A stretch of 64,000 nt of DNA from CAYQNU01 sp964419055. GTDB taxonomy: Bacteria; Bacteroidota; Bacteroidia; Flavobacteriales_D; Parvicellaceae. The position numbers and the translations under genes are program-made. The stretch covers positions 1 to 64,000 of the forward strand of contig CAYQNU010000002.1 in NCBI GenBank assembly GCA_964419055.1, written 5' to 3'. The notes under the pieces are model-generated. The model had not been told where the DNA came from and searched no databases. It worked only from the letters and a program-made list of their open reading frames with translations. The number at the start of each line of letters is the position of its first letter. The stretch's first letter is position 1. This document shows positions 33,215-41,636 of the stretch, in pieces.

Positions 33215-34579
33215 TTAATGCATTAAAAGGAATGCGCCAATACCAGCTAAATAACCAATTGTAGCTAACCAAGCGATGTTTTTTAAGTACCAGAAAAAAG
33301 ATATTTTTTCCATACCCATTGCTACTACTCCCGCAGCTGAACCGATGATCAACATACTACCCCCTGTACCAGCTGTATAGGCTATAAAATGCCACATTGG
33401 ATTATCAATTGGCATATCTGCAAACATACCAATACTGGCTGCTACTAACGGAACGTTATCTATAACTGCAGAACCTACTCCAAGTAACGTTACAAATACC
33501 TCAACATCCATATTTCCCAAAACCATTTGACCAAAAGAGAAGATTAAACCTAATGATTCTAAAGCAGCAACCGTCATTAATATCCCTAAAAAGAATAAAA
33601 TGGAAGGCATTTCAATTTTTGACAACGCTTTAAAAGTTGGGCTACTGTGAGCTCCATGAGATTGATCTCCACTAAAATCGGAACCATGTTGTGGAGTCAT
33701 ACTAAATTTACGGTTACTCACAATCTCAGCAACTAATGAGACTATAGCTAACGAAAGCATCATACCAACGTAAGGAGGTAAGTGCGTAATTGTTTTGAAA
33801 ATCGGAACAAAAACGATCATTATCAAACCTAAATACAACATAAAAGGACCATTTTTGTTTTCTGCCGTTTTATCAACTTCTGAAGAAAAAGTTCCTTTAA
33901 ATGCAGGCATTAGAGAAGCTATAAATGTTGGGATAACCATACATAAAACAGAAGGTATGATTAAATACTCCATTAATTTAACAGCTGTAACTTTATTTTG
34001 CATCCACAACATAGTAGTGGTAACATCTCCAATTGGCGACCAAGCACCACCAGCATTCGCAGCAATGATTATCATACCTGCATACCATATACGATCTTTA
34101 TTTTCAGGCAATAGTTTTCTTAATATGGTTATTAATACAATTGTTGCAGTTAGGTTATCAATAATCGATGAAAGGATAAACGCTAAAATAGCTACAATCC
34201 ACAATAAGGTTCTTTTTTTATTGGTTTTAACAAAATTCTTAAACGTTGAAAATCCATTGAAACTATCAATAATTTCAACAATTGTCATCGCACCTACCAA
34301 GAAAATTAAGATTTCACATGTTTTTCCAAAGTGATGTAACAATGTTCCTTCCATCAAATGCAATCTACCCTCGTGATTTAATGAGGTAAATCCTTCATTC
34401 ATTAACCTACTATCGTGAGAATCAAACCAATTGGTAAACCCATCCAATCCAAATGCAATTAATGCCCAAGCAAATGCCATCATTAACAAAGCGGGAATTA
34501 ATTTGTCAATTTTTAATGTGTGTTCAATGGTTATGGCCAAATAACCTAAAATAAACACCGCAACAATAATCATTTCCAT
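33215..34579 (-). CDS. nhaD: Na+/H+ antiporter, NhaD family
   Basis: 454 aa polytopic membrane protein with about 12 helices. Family features: LIFLVGAMTIVEIIDSFNGF, SSIIDNLTATIVLITILRKL (the conserved Asp-Asn), ANAGGAWSPIGDVTTTMLW, and SAVIDNVPLVAASIGM near the C-terminus. Exchanges Na+ for H+ at the inner membrane. First gene of the run into exbB. Salt or pH homeostasis role by family. Confidence 0.93.
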   Translation of the reverse strand: MEMIIVAVFILGYLAITIEHTLKIDKLIPALLMMAFAWALIAFGLDGFTNWFDSHDSRLMNEGFTSLNHEGRLHLMEGTLLHHFGKTCEILIFLVGAMTIVEIIDSFNGFSTFKNFVKTNKKRTLLWIVAILAFILSSIIDNLTATIVLITILRKLLPENKDRIWYAGMIIIAANAGGAWSPIGDVTTTMLWMQNKVTAVKLMEYLIIPSVLCMVIPTFIASLMPAFKGTFSSEVDKTAENKNGPFMLYLGLIMIVFVPIFKTITHLPPYVGMMLSLAIVSLVAEIVSNRKFSMTPQHGSDFSGDQSHGAHSSPTFKALSKIEMPSILFFLGILMTVAALESLGLIFSFGQMVLGNMDVEVFVTLLGVGSAVIDNVPLVAASIGMFADMPIDNPMWHFIAYTAGTGGSMLIIGSAAGVVAMGMEKISFFWYLKNIAWLATIGYLAGIGAFLLMH

Positions 34580-34686
34580 AAAGTGTAGTTTTTCTGATTT
34601 TAATTAATTTCGGTCAAAATTAGTATATAACCGAAGTCTTGTAATTATTTTTTTGAATAGTATTAAACATTCATTGTTAATAGCGC

Positions 34687-35919
34687 TTACTTCACCAATT
34701 GTTTTAAGGCTATTTCAAAAGCCGTTTTAGCAATTTTTGTTTTTGATGAAGAAACAGTATAAGATGCTTTTAAGGCATTTTTTATGGTAAGGGAAGTGTC
34801 TTCAAAAATTCCCTTATCTTCAATTACTTTTAAATCACTGCTCATCAAATAAGCAAATACTCTCGCCATACCACAATTTGATATGAAATCAGGAATTACA
34901 CTGATTTGATTATCGGCATATTCTGCAATAGGTCCGAAGAAAATTTGTGGATCTGCAAAAGGTACGTTAGCTCCTGCAGCAATAACCTCTACTCCCGAAT
35001 GAATCATCCTATCCAATTGATCTTTTGTGATCAAACGAGAAGCAGCACATGGTAAGAATACCTCTGCCTTAATGTCCCAAATTTTTGCATTCACTTCTTC
35101 AAATGAAAGCATGTTTTTGGCAACCAATTTGTTCCCATCCTTTTCATTAAACAGGGCTTTGATTTCTTCAAATGTAAATCCATTTTCGTTAATCAACCCT
35201 CCTACTCTATCAATAATACCAACAATGATGGCTCCTTGTTGTGCCAAGTAATAAGCCCCTGCAGAACCTACATTTCCCCATCCTTGAATGATGACGCGTT
35301 TACCTTTTATATCACCGCCATAAATAGCATAAAAATGTTTAACCGATTCGGCAACACCATAACCCGTAATCATATCAGCCACCACATATTTACGATCAAC
35401 CTGAGGTGATAAATGCGTATCTTCAATAACTTTTAAAACACCTTGACGTAATTGACCAATTCTATTGATTTTTTGTGCTTCACGTGGCTGAAAATGGCCA
35501 TTAAAAACACCTTCTTGAGGATGCCAAACACCACAATCTTCAGTAATCGGAATTACTTCATGTATTTCATCAACATTTAAATCGCCACCTGTACCGTAAT
35601 AATGTTTTAATAAAGGGGTAACTGCTGCATACCAACGTCTCAAAACACCTTCTTTTCTGGGATCATTTGGATCAAAATTAATTCCCGACTTAGCTCCACC
35701 AATAGCAGGTCCCGCTACCGTAAATTTCACTTCCATCGTTTTAGCCAAAGATTCTACTTCTCTTTTATCTAGCCCTACACGCATACGTGTTCCTCCCCCA
35801 GCTGCTCCTCCTCTCAATGAGTTGATTACCACCCAACCTTCTGCTTCTGTTTCAGCATCCTTCCATTCAAATACAATTTCGGGACGTTTATTTTCAAATT
35901 TATGAAGTAAATCTTGCAT
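34687..35919 (-). CDS. Glu/Leu/Phe/Val dehydrogenase (glutamate dehydrogenase-like)
   Basis: 410 aa from the ATG at 35919. The frame extends to 36000, but those 27 extra codons are not conserved in character and cover the -7 promoter box at 35944. Dimerisation/catalytic domain: GGGTRMRVG, TVAGPAIGGAKSGINFDP with the catalytic Lys. NAD(P) domain: VIIQGWGNVGSAGAYYLAQQGA. The length and the motif GGDLNVDEIHEVIP fit the Bacteroidota glutamate dehydrogenase group. It interconverts an amino acid and its 2-oxoacid with ammonia. Single gene. Confidence 0.9.
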   Translation of the reverse strand: MQDLLHKFENKRPEIVFEWKDAETEAEGWVVINSLRGGAAGGGTRMRVGLDKREVESLAKTMEVKFTVAGPAIGGAKSGINFDPNDPRKEGVLRRWYAAVTPLLKHYYGTGGDLNVDEIHEVIPITEDCGVWHPQEGVFNGHFQPREAQKINRIGQLRQGVLKVIEDTHLSPQVDRKYVVADMITGYGVAESVKHFYAIYGGDIKGKRVIIQGWGNVGSAGAYYLAQQGAIIVGIIDRVGGLINENGFTFEEIKALFNEKDGNKLVAKNMLSFEEVNAKIWDIKAEVFLPCAASRLITKDQLDRMIHSGVEVIAAGANVPFADPQIFFGPIAEYADNQISVIPDFISNCGMARVFAYLMSSDLKVIEDKGIFEDTSLTIKNALKASYTVSSSKTKIAKTAFEIALKQLVK

Positions 35920-35943
35920 TTTTTTCTTTTTTAAATGTTGGGG

Positions 35944-35951
35944 CAAATGTA
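35944..35951 (-). promoter_or_regulatory. -7 promoter element of the dehydrogenase gene
   Basis: Minus strand TACATTTG (TAnnTTTG), 25 nt before the ATG at 35919. The -33 part is not clear. Confidence 0.35.
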
Positions 35952-36023
35952 GACATTTATAATTCAAATCTATCCACAGAAAATGGCAATATTTTAACAA
36001 AATAAAAAGTCAGATGAGTTAGA

Positions 36024-36458
36024 TTAATCCTCAATAGGATCTGCAAACGATAAAATTTTATCTCTTCGTTGAGCCACACTTAAGAAAAATGAAATGATTA
36101 ATGCCCCAAAACCTTGTTCAAACATTTGCCATGTAAAATTGATAACATTATTAGCTAACCCCTTGCCTGCTAAGGATAGTCCTAATACAAAAATTATTAG
36201 GTTAATAATAAAACCAACTATTATCCCAATACTAATATGCTTGAAGGTTTTGTATTCCTCGGGTTTATACAACATTAATACAAAAGAAATTCCACCCGAA
36301 ATAAAAAGATATACCAAAGCAAGCAACCCTAAGAAAATATTTCTATCATATTGAAGAAATTTGAAATCATTTAGTAACACACCGTGCCATGTGTAGGACA
36401 AAAAAAACATAACCAAAGCGCCCAATAGTGCTGAAATAGCTAAACGCGAAAGTTTCAT
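36024..36458 (-). CDS. Four-helix membrane protein of unknown function
   Basis: 144 aa. Helices at ~5-24, ~42-63, ~77-97 and ~112-132, ending in a short polar tail. Contains FFLSYTWHGVLLNDF and QYDRN. I do not recognise a family. Own promoter box (TAACTTTG, minus strand) at 36492-36485. Confidence 0.7.
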   Translation of the reverse strand: MKLSRLAISALLGALVMFFLSYTWHGVLLNDFKFLQYDRNIFLGLLALVYLFISGGISFVLMLYKPEEYKTFKHISIGIIVGFIINLIIFVLGLSLAGKGLANNVINFTWQMFEQGFGALIISFFLSVAQRRDKILSFADPIED

Positions 36459-36484
36459 AACTAATAATTAATTCATTCAAAATG

Positions 36485-36492
36485 CAAAGTTA
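36485..36492 (-). promoter_or_regulatory. -7 promoter element of the 36024-36458 gene
   Basis: Minus strand TAACTTTG, a perfect TAnnTTTG, 26 nt before the ATG at 36458. Confidence 0.4.
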
Positions 36493-36619
36493 CTTTTTTT
36501 GGTGGTTCCATGACCGATTTTCATGACAATACCCTTAAAATTACAAGTAAAAGGATTATATTGTATAAATAAAAAAACGAAGTTCTGAATGAAAAAACAA
36601 GGATTTAAAAAAAAATATG

Positions 36620-36627
36620 TAGTTTTG
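36620..36627 (+). promoter_or_regulatory. -7 promoter element of the 36634 operon
   Basis: TAGTTTTG (TAnnTTTG) ends 6 nt before the ATG at 36634. This supports that start over the upstream ATG at 36589 and suggests a nearly leaderless mRNA. Confidence 0.35.
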
Positions 36628-36633
36628 AATGCT

Positions 36634-38214
36634 ATGAAAAAAATAGGATTTATTGTAGGAATACTACTTTTGATTTTTGCTTCTTGCAGAAAAAGAGAAA
36701 GCGATATCAATTGGGATGTCGATATGGCTTATCCGCTTGCCTATGGCTCGTTGGGTATTGAAAACATTCTTCCCGATTCATTACTGCAAGTAAATCCAGA
36801 TAGTTCTATTAGCATTCGTTTTGAAACCGCTTTATTGTCGCTTTCTATTGATTCGTTGGCTTCCATCCCCGATACTACCTTAGAGTTAGCTTATGCATTG
36901 CCACTTTTTATCCCGATCACAGTGGCCCCAGGCCAGCAAATCATTAATAATCCAGAAGAAAACAAATTATCGATTGATGGTGCAGAATTAACCGAAGTTG
37001 TTGTAAAATCAGGGAAAGTAAATTATCGAATTGAAAGCACCATTCCCGGAGATATTATCTACACCTACACCATTCCTTCAGCTAAGGATGCTAATGGTGT
37101 CGTTTTTTCAAAAACGTTAAACATTCCTAAAGCAAGCAGTTCTGCGAATAGTTTGATAACAGGTAGTTTTGATTTAGATAATTATAAAGTGGATTTAACC
37201 GGTTTAAATGGTAATAAAACCAATACATTGTTGACCACCGTAACTGCCAAACTTAGCCCAACCAATGACGGTTCAATAACGGTATCCAACACCGATACAT
37301 TATATATAAGTAATACGCTTTCGGATGTCAAAATTGAAAGTGCTTTAGGTTATTTTGGACAACATGATTTTCAAATTGGCCCTGCTTCCACTTATCTCAG
37401 TTTTTTCAAAAAAATAGTATCTGGAACGATTAATATAACTGATTTAATAGCCTCCATTAAAATTGAAAATGGCGTAGGGGTTGATGCGTTCCTTAAAATT
37501 AACAGTTTAATCTCACGCCATGATGCCGATGCACCTATAGCATTGCAACACGAACTGATTGGTGAAAACAATGTATTGAACAGAGCTTATAAAATTGCTG
37601 ACGAGGTTTATCCCTCTTCATTGATCTTTAATTTAAACGCTGCCAATTCTAATTTAGAAACTATGCTTGAATCTCTTCCCGATTCGGTAGGTTATGATGC
37701 TCAAGTAACCATCAATCCTTTGGGGAATGTGGCTGCATTCAACGATTTTGTTTATGCCGATAGTCCTTTACGTGTATTGCTAAATGTAGATATGCCTTTA
37801 AATGCAATAGCTAACAATTTGCAACTGGTAGACACGTTGGAATTGGATATTGCCGACAGTAGTCCTTTAAATGACTTAAAATTATTCATTGATCTGGAAA
37901 ATGGTTTTCCTATGAGTGCCACAGTTCAATTGTTTATTTTAGATGGAAATAATATGCCTGTGGGCACACTTTTAGTTCCTGGTGTTATTCCTTCAGCCAT
38001 CTTAAATTCTAATAATACGGTGCAACAAACGGCTTATTCAGCGCATACCTTGACCTTGTTGCCCAAAGATTTAGAGAATTTACAACGGTATAAAAAATTG
38101 GCTTTGAAACTTACTTTTGACAGCCCTCAAAACAACCATATCTATATTTATGATTACAATCGTTTGAAATTCAACGTAAGAGCACAATCAAATATTAAAA
38201 TCAGTATTCGATGA
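36634..38214 (+). CDS. Lipoprotein of unknown function, start of surface operon
   Basis: 526 aa from the ATG at 36634; residues before it (to 36589) are basic and lie over a promoter box. Signal peptide with lipobox FASC (Cys at ~19). The rest is beta-rich (WDVDMAYPLAYGSLGIENILPDSLLQVNPD...), as in large Bacteroidota outer-membrane lipoproteins. No named domain recognised. Its stop overlaps the ATG of the next gene (ATGA), and that gene overlaps the third, so three cell-envelope proteins are translationally coupled. Confidence 0.75.
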   Translation: MKKIGFIVGILLLIFASCRKRESDINWDVDMAYPLAYGSLGIENILPDSLLQVNPDSSISIRFETALLSLSIDSLASIPDTTLELAYALPLFIPITVAPGQQIINNPEENKLSIDGAELTEVVVKSGKVNYRIESTIPGDIIYTYTIPSAKDANGVVFSKTLNIPKASSSANSLITGSFDLDNYKVDLTGLNGNKTNTLLTTVTAKLSPTNDGSITVSNTDTLYISNTLSDVKIESALGYFGQHDFQIGPASTYLSFFKKIVSGTINITDLIASIKIENGVGVDAFLKINSLISRHDADAPIALQHELIGENNVLNRAYKIADEVYPSSLIFNLNAANSNLETMLESLPDSVGYDAQVTINPLGNVAAFNDFVYADSPLRVLLNVDMPLNAIANNLQLVDTLELDIADSSPLNDLKLFIDLENGFPMSATVQLFILDGNNMPVGTLLVPGVIPSAILNSNNTVQQTAYSAHTLTLLPKDLENLQRYKKLALKLTFDSPQNNHIYIYDYNRLKFNVRAQSNIKISIR

Positions 38215-39473
38215 TTAGGAAAATAGTAGCCTTACTTTTTATATCCTTTCTACTTAATAAAGGGAATCCATTAGCTCAAAATTTGGGTCATGAAGCTCGT
38301 TTCATGAAATCTTGGGATACTATTGCGGCTCAAGTAAGCAGTTCGTCTTATTACATGTATGGTTCTACGTTCTTGGATTTAAAAATGGTGCAATTATTTA
38401 ATAAAGGTGGTACCATCAACGAACAGCTAAAAACAGAAACGTTAGCACGAATTAAAAACAATAATTTTGTTGGTGGTGAGTACAGAAGTACCATAACTTT
38501 TCAGGATCCTGGAATCTACCTAATTGGACGATTTGGATATTACGCTACGGTTGAAGTGGGTGGTATTGTTGGTGTAAATGCAGCGCGTGATATTGTCCCC
38601 TTTATGCTGCGAGGAAATGTTCCTTTTTTGGGCGACACGGCTCATTTAGCACCTACAGAATACAGTTTAAATAATTACCAAAAGTTTGGAATTGGATTAA
38701 ATAAACACAATCGATTGAAGATAGGCTTATCTCTAATGAATTTTAATCAATATGAATATGGTAAAATTGAAAACGGTTATGTTTCAGTAAATGATACGTT
38801 CAGTTCTATGCAATTATCGTTAAATGGAAATTATGAGAGAGGTGATACTTCTCTAAACAACTATTTTTCATCAAAAGGAATTGGAATTGGGTTTGATTTG
38901 GAAGCCACTGTTCCGCTGAAATTTGCCGACAGTTTATCTAATTCTGCTCCACACTTTGTGATCGGTGCAAAAAATATTGGTGTATTTCTTTCTTCTAAAA
39001 ATGCTATGTCCTATGATTTACGAACCAATTATCAATTTAATGGTTTTGAAATAAATTCACTTCAAAATTTTGAATCTACGGTTTTTAATTTAGATTCAGA
39101 AGTTGATTCACTTACGCCAGTAGCAGAAACGGGAAGGTTGGTTCGTTTATTACCTTTTGAGCTTTATTTTTATTCGCCATCCAATCCTAATGGGAAAAAA
39201 CTTCAAGTGATTTATGGTTTTAGATACATAAATCGAAGCATTGCTAATGCAACGGGATATGTGGGAATGGATTTACGCACAAAAAAGAATGCCGTATGGT
39301 CAACGTATTTGAATTTCGGTGGTTTCTACCTTGCCCAATGGGGATTTTCGGTTAGAAAAGATTGGGGCAAATTACAAATGGGATTGGTTACCAATCATAT
39401 ATTGGGTTTTATTACCAAAGAAGCCTACGGACTGTCATTAGGTTTAACCTTAAACTATAGAATTAATGGATAA
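38211..39473 (+). CDS. Outer-membrane barrel-type protein (possibly DUF5723)
   Basis: 420 aa, signal peptide ending PLAQN. Repeated amphipathic strands with glycines and aromatics (IGLNKHNRLKIGLSLMNFNQYEYGK, YLNFGGFYLAQWGFSVRKDWGK, LSLGLTLNYRING), ending in a strand as barrels do. The pattern recalls DUF5723, but I am not sure. It overlaps the upstream lipoprotein gene by 4 bp and the downstream gene by 8 bp. Confidence 0.7.
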   Translation: MIRKIVALLFISFLLNKGNPLAQNLGHEARFMKSWDTIAAQVSSSSYYMYGSTFLDLKMVQLFNKGGTINEQLKTETLARIKNNNFVGGEYRSTITFQDPGIYLIGRFGYYATVEVGGIVGVNAARDIVPFMLRGNVPFLGDTAHLAPTEYSLNNYQKFGIGLNKHNRLKIGLSLMNFNQYEYGKIENGYVSVNDTFSSMQLSLNGNYERGDTSLNNYFSSKGIGIGFDLEATVPLKFADSLSNSAPHFVIGAKNIGVFLSSKNAMSYDLRTNYQFNGFEINSLQNFESTVFNLDSEVDSLTPVAETGRLVRLLPFELYFYSPSNPNGKKLQVIYGFRYINRSIANATGYVGMDLRTKKNAVWSTYLNFGGFYLAQWGFSVRKDWGKLQMGLVTNHILGFITKEAYGLSLGLTLNYRING

Positions 39474-40899
39474 GAAAATAGTAAGCCTATTCATTCTATT
39501 TTGGTGTTCATATATTGTGAATGCACAAAACTCTAATTTCTTCAAAACCTATGGTGGCAATGGTAGCGAATATGGATTGAGTGTTATCAATTCATCCGAT
39601 AAAACCTATACAATTGTGGGTGCCACAGAGAGTTTTGGTAATGGATCGGTTGATGCTTATTTATTAAATATTGATTCATTAGGCAATTACAATTGGTCAA
39701 AAACATTTGGCGGACCCAATATTGAATGGGCTTATGATTTGATTGAAATAGCAGATTCAGGTTTTGTACTATGTGGATACTCCAACAGTGGTTCTTTGGG
39801 TTATGATAGTTACCTCATCAAAACGGATAAAATTGGCAATTTGATTTGGGAAAAAACAATCGATTTACCCGAATGGAATTTCCTCTATTGTTTGCATAAA
39901 ACAGCCGATAGCAACTATGTAGCTGTGGGTGAAATTCACGACAATGCCTCCGGTTTTACAGATGGGTTGCTCATTAAATTTGACCAAAACGGTGATACAC
40001 TTTGGACCAAACAATTTGATAACGGACACAATGATCGTTTTAATTCAGTAATTGAAACTTCCACTGGTGAACTGGTCATGACAGGAAAAACACATTTATT
40101 TAGTGAAGACGTTTGGGTAGTCAAAACCAATTATTTGGGAGATTTAATTTGGGAGTATACCTTTGGTGATACTTTAGCCGATGAAGGCAAAGATGTAATC
40201 GAAACCTCCGATGGTAGGTATTTAGTAACGGGAACATTTGGAAACAACAGCAATTATTTGGATGACCATTTATTATTGAAAGTCAATACCAATGGAACCT
40301 ACTATTTGCATAACTATTTTAACGAATCAAACGTTGATTATGGTGTAAAATCGCTTCAATTTGCAGGAGCAACCAACTCTATTTCTGTTGGTACAACCAA
40401 AACAATTGGACAAGGTGGTTTTGATTTTAGGGCAAGTCATGACAATACTTACCTGGGTGGTAATTGGTATCTTCCGTATGTTTTTACTGCAGGAAGGATG
40501 GATGATGACATAGCTTATTCAGCCGATACGACTTATGACAAGGGAATCATTATAGTAGGCACCACAACTTCTACCCTTTTTGGACCCACCAATATTATGG
40601 TGTATAAAAAAGATTCGACCACCAATTTTCCAACTTTTTCAAATGAAGTATTTGACTTAAACATCTCCGAAAAAGAACGAATTGAAGTGCATTATTACCC
40701 TAACCCAACCAAAGGATTGATCACCTTTGAAAATGAGTTGATTCGAAATGCTGCGTACTCCATTTTTGATATTACTGGAAGGTTAGTGAAAACAGGAAAC
40801 TTATTGAATAATCAGATTGATGTGCACGAATTAACTTCGGGAACCTATCTATTAACGTTTGTCGCATTTAATACTACCCTCAAAATACAAAAGGAATAA
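39466..40899 (+). CDS. T9SS type A sorting-domain protein with propeller-like repeats
   Basis: 477 aa, signal peptide ending IVNAQ. Six or seven ~50-residue blade-like repeats (FFKTYGGNGSEYGLSVINSSDKTYTIVGATESFG, WSKTFGGPNIEWAYDLIEIADSGFVLCGYSNSG) form a beta-propeller over ~20-385. A type A domain ends it (VHYYPNPTKGLITFENEL...YSIFDITGRLVKTG...ELTSGTYLLTFVA...). Surface or secreted protein exported by T9SS; last of the three-gene operon. The convergent FkbM gene begins 3 bp beyond its stop. Confidence 0.85.
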   Translation: MDKKIVSLFILFWCSYIVNAQNSNFFKTYGGNGSEYGLSVINSSDKTYTIVGATESFGNGSVDAYLLNIDSLGNYNWSKTFGGPNIEWAYDLIEIADSGFVLCGYSNSGSLGYDSYLIKTDKIGNLIWEKTIDLPEWNFLYCLHKTADSNYVAVGEIHDNASGFTDGLLIKFDQNGDTLWTKQFDNGHNDRFNSVIETSTGELVMTGKTHLFSEDVWVVKTNYLGDLIWEYTFGDTLADEGKDVIETSDGRYLVTGTFGNNSNYLDDHLLLKVNTNGTYYLHNYFNESNVDYGVKSLQFAGATNSISVGTTKTIGQGGFDFRASHDNTYLGGNWYLPYVFTAGRMDDDIAYSADTTYDKGIIIVGTTTSTLFGPTNIMVYKKDSTTNFPTFSNEVFDLNISEKERIEVHYYPNPTKGLITFENELIRNAAYSIFDITGRLVKTGNLLNNQIDVHELTSGTYLLTFVAFNTTLKIQKE

Positions 40900-40902
40900 C
40901 GC

Positions 40903-41616
40903 TTAAGGATAAGCTACAAAATAATAATTCAATCTCTTTTGGTATTGCTCGATGAATTGTTCTTTTGAAAGCGGTTGTTTACCCGCTAAATAGTTTTTCA
41001 TTAACGAAATATTCATCTTTAATTGAATGTGCAATAATTCCCACATTTTCTCTGGTGAATTTTCATAATATTCTGAAGCTCCCAATCCGTGTTCAAAAAC
41101 AATAATGGGTTTTTCTCGGTTTATAGTCTCTTTAGCTCCGTTTATCACTCCGAATTCAGCTCCTTCCACATCAATTTTAATGAGAGACACTTTTTGGTTA
41201 GAAGGCAATACATTGTCTAATGTATCGGATTCAATTTCAATTAATTTTATCTTCTCTTCTTTGGTATAGGTTCTTTTGTTTATACCGCTGTAAGCCGGAT
41301 TAGAAACCACATGATGAAAAGTGATGGTACCTTTTTTATCTGCAAGGGCTAGGTTAAAAATAGCATGTTTAGGATAGGTTGTTTTGAGGTCTGCTGCCAT
41401 TTGAGGAATGGCTTCGAAACCGAAATGTTGCGTGTGAGGGGCATATTTTATGGCCCAATCCAATACTTCACCTTTGTGGCAGCCCACATCAACAAATACC
41501 GAATCGCTTTTTAAAACCCGTTGAAATATTTTTTTGGTTTGCGCATCGTACTTTTGATTTTTAGTCAATTGGATAGGCAATCGTTTAATAATCGCTTTTA
41601 TATATTTCTTCATCAC
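40903..41616 (-). CDS. FkbM family methyltransferase
   Basis: 237 aa. SAM-binding fold with VFVDVGCHKGEVLDWAIK (motif I) and HFGFEAIPQMAADL. FkbM motifs follow: SLIKIDVEGAEFGVINGAKE and KPIIVFEHG. Methylates an unknown small molecule, often a sugar in a polysaccharide or glycan. Third gene of the queE-porE-fkbM run (20-bp gap). Confidence 0.85.
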   Translation of the reverse strand: MMKKYIKAIIKRLPIQLTKNQKYDAQTKKIFQRVLKSDSVFVDVGCHKGEVLDWAIKYAPHTQHFGFEAIPQMAADLKTTYPKHAIFNLALADKKGTITFHHVVSNPAYSGINKRTYTKEEKIKLIEIESDTLDNVLPSNQKVSLIKIDVEGAEFGVINGAKETINREKPIIVFEHGLGASEYYENSPEKMWELLHIQLKMNISLMKNYLAGKQPLSKEQFIEQYQKRLNYYFVAYP

Positions 41617-41636
41617 TTCTTTAAAAAATGAAAATC

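Noticed and set aside
33795..34334. 179-codon plus-strand ORF
   Set aside because: Lies wholly antisense to nhaD, whose motifs are intact.
36589..36633. Earlier ATG for the surface-operon lipoprotein
   Set aside because: The extra 15 residues are basic and precede a perfect lipoprotein signal peptide, and a -7 promoter box lies within them.
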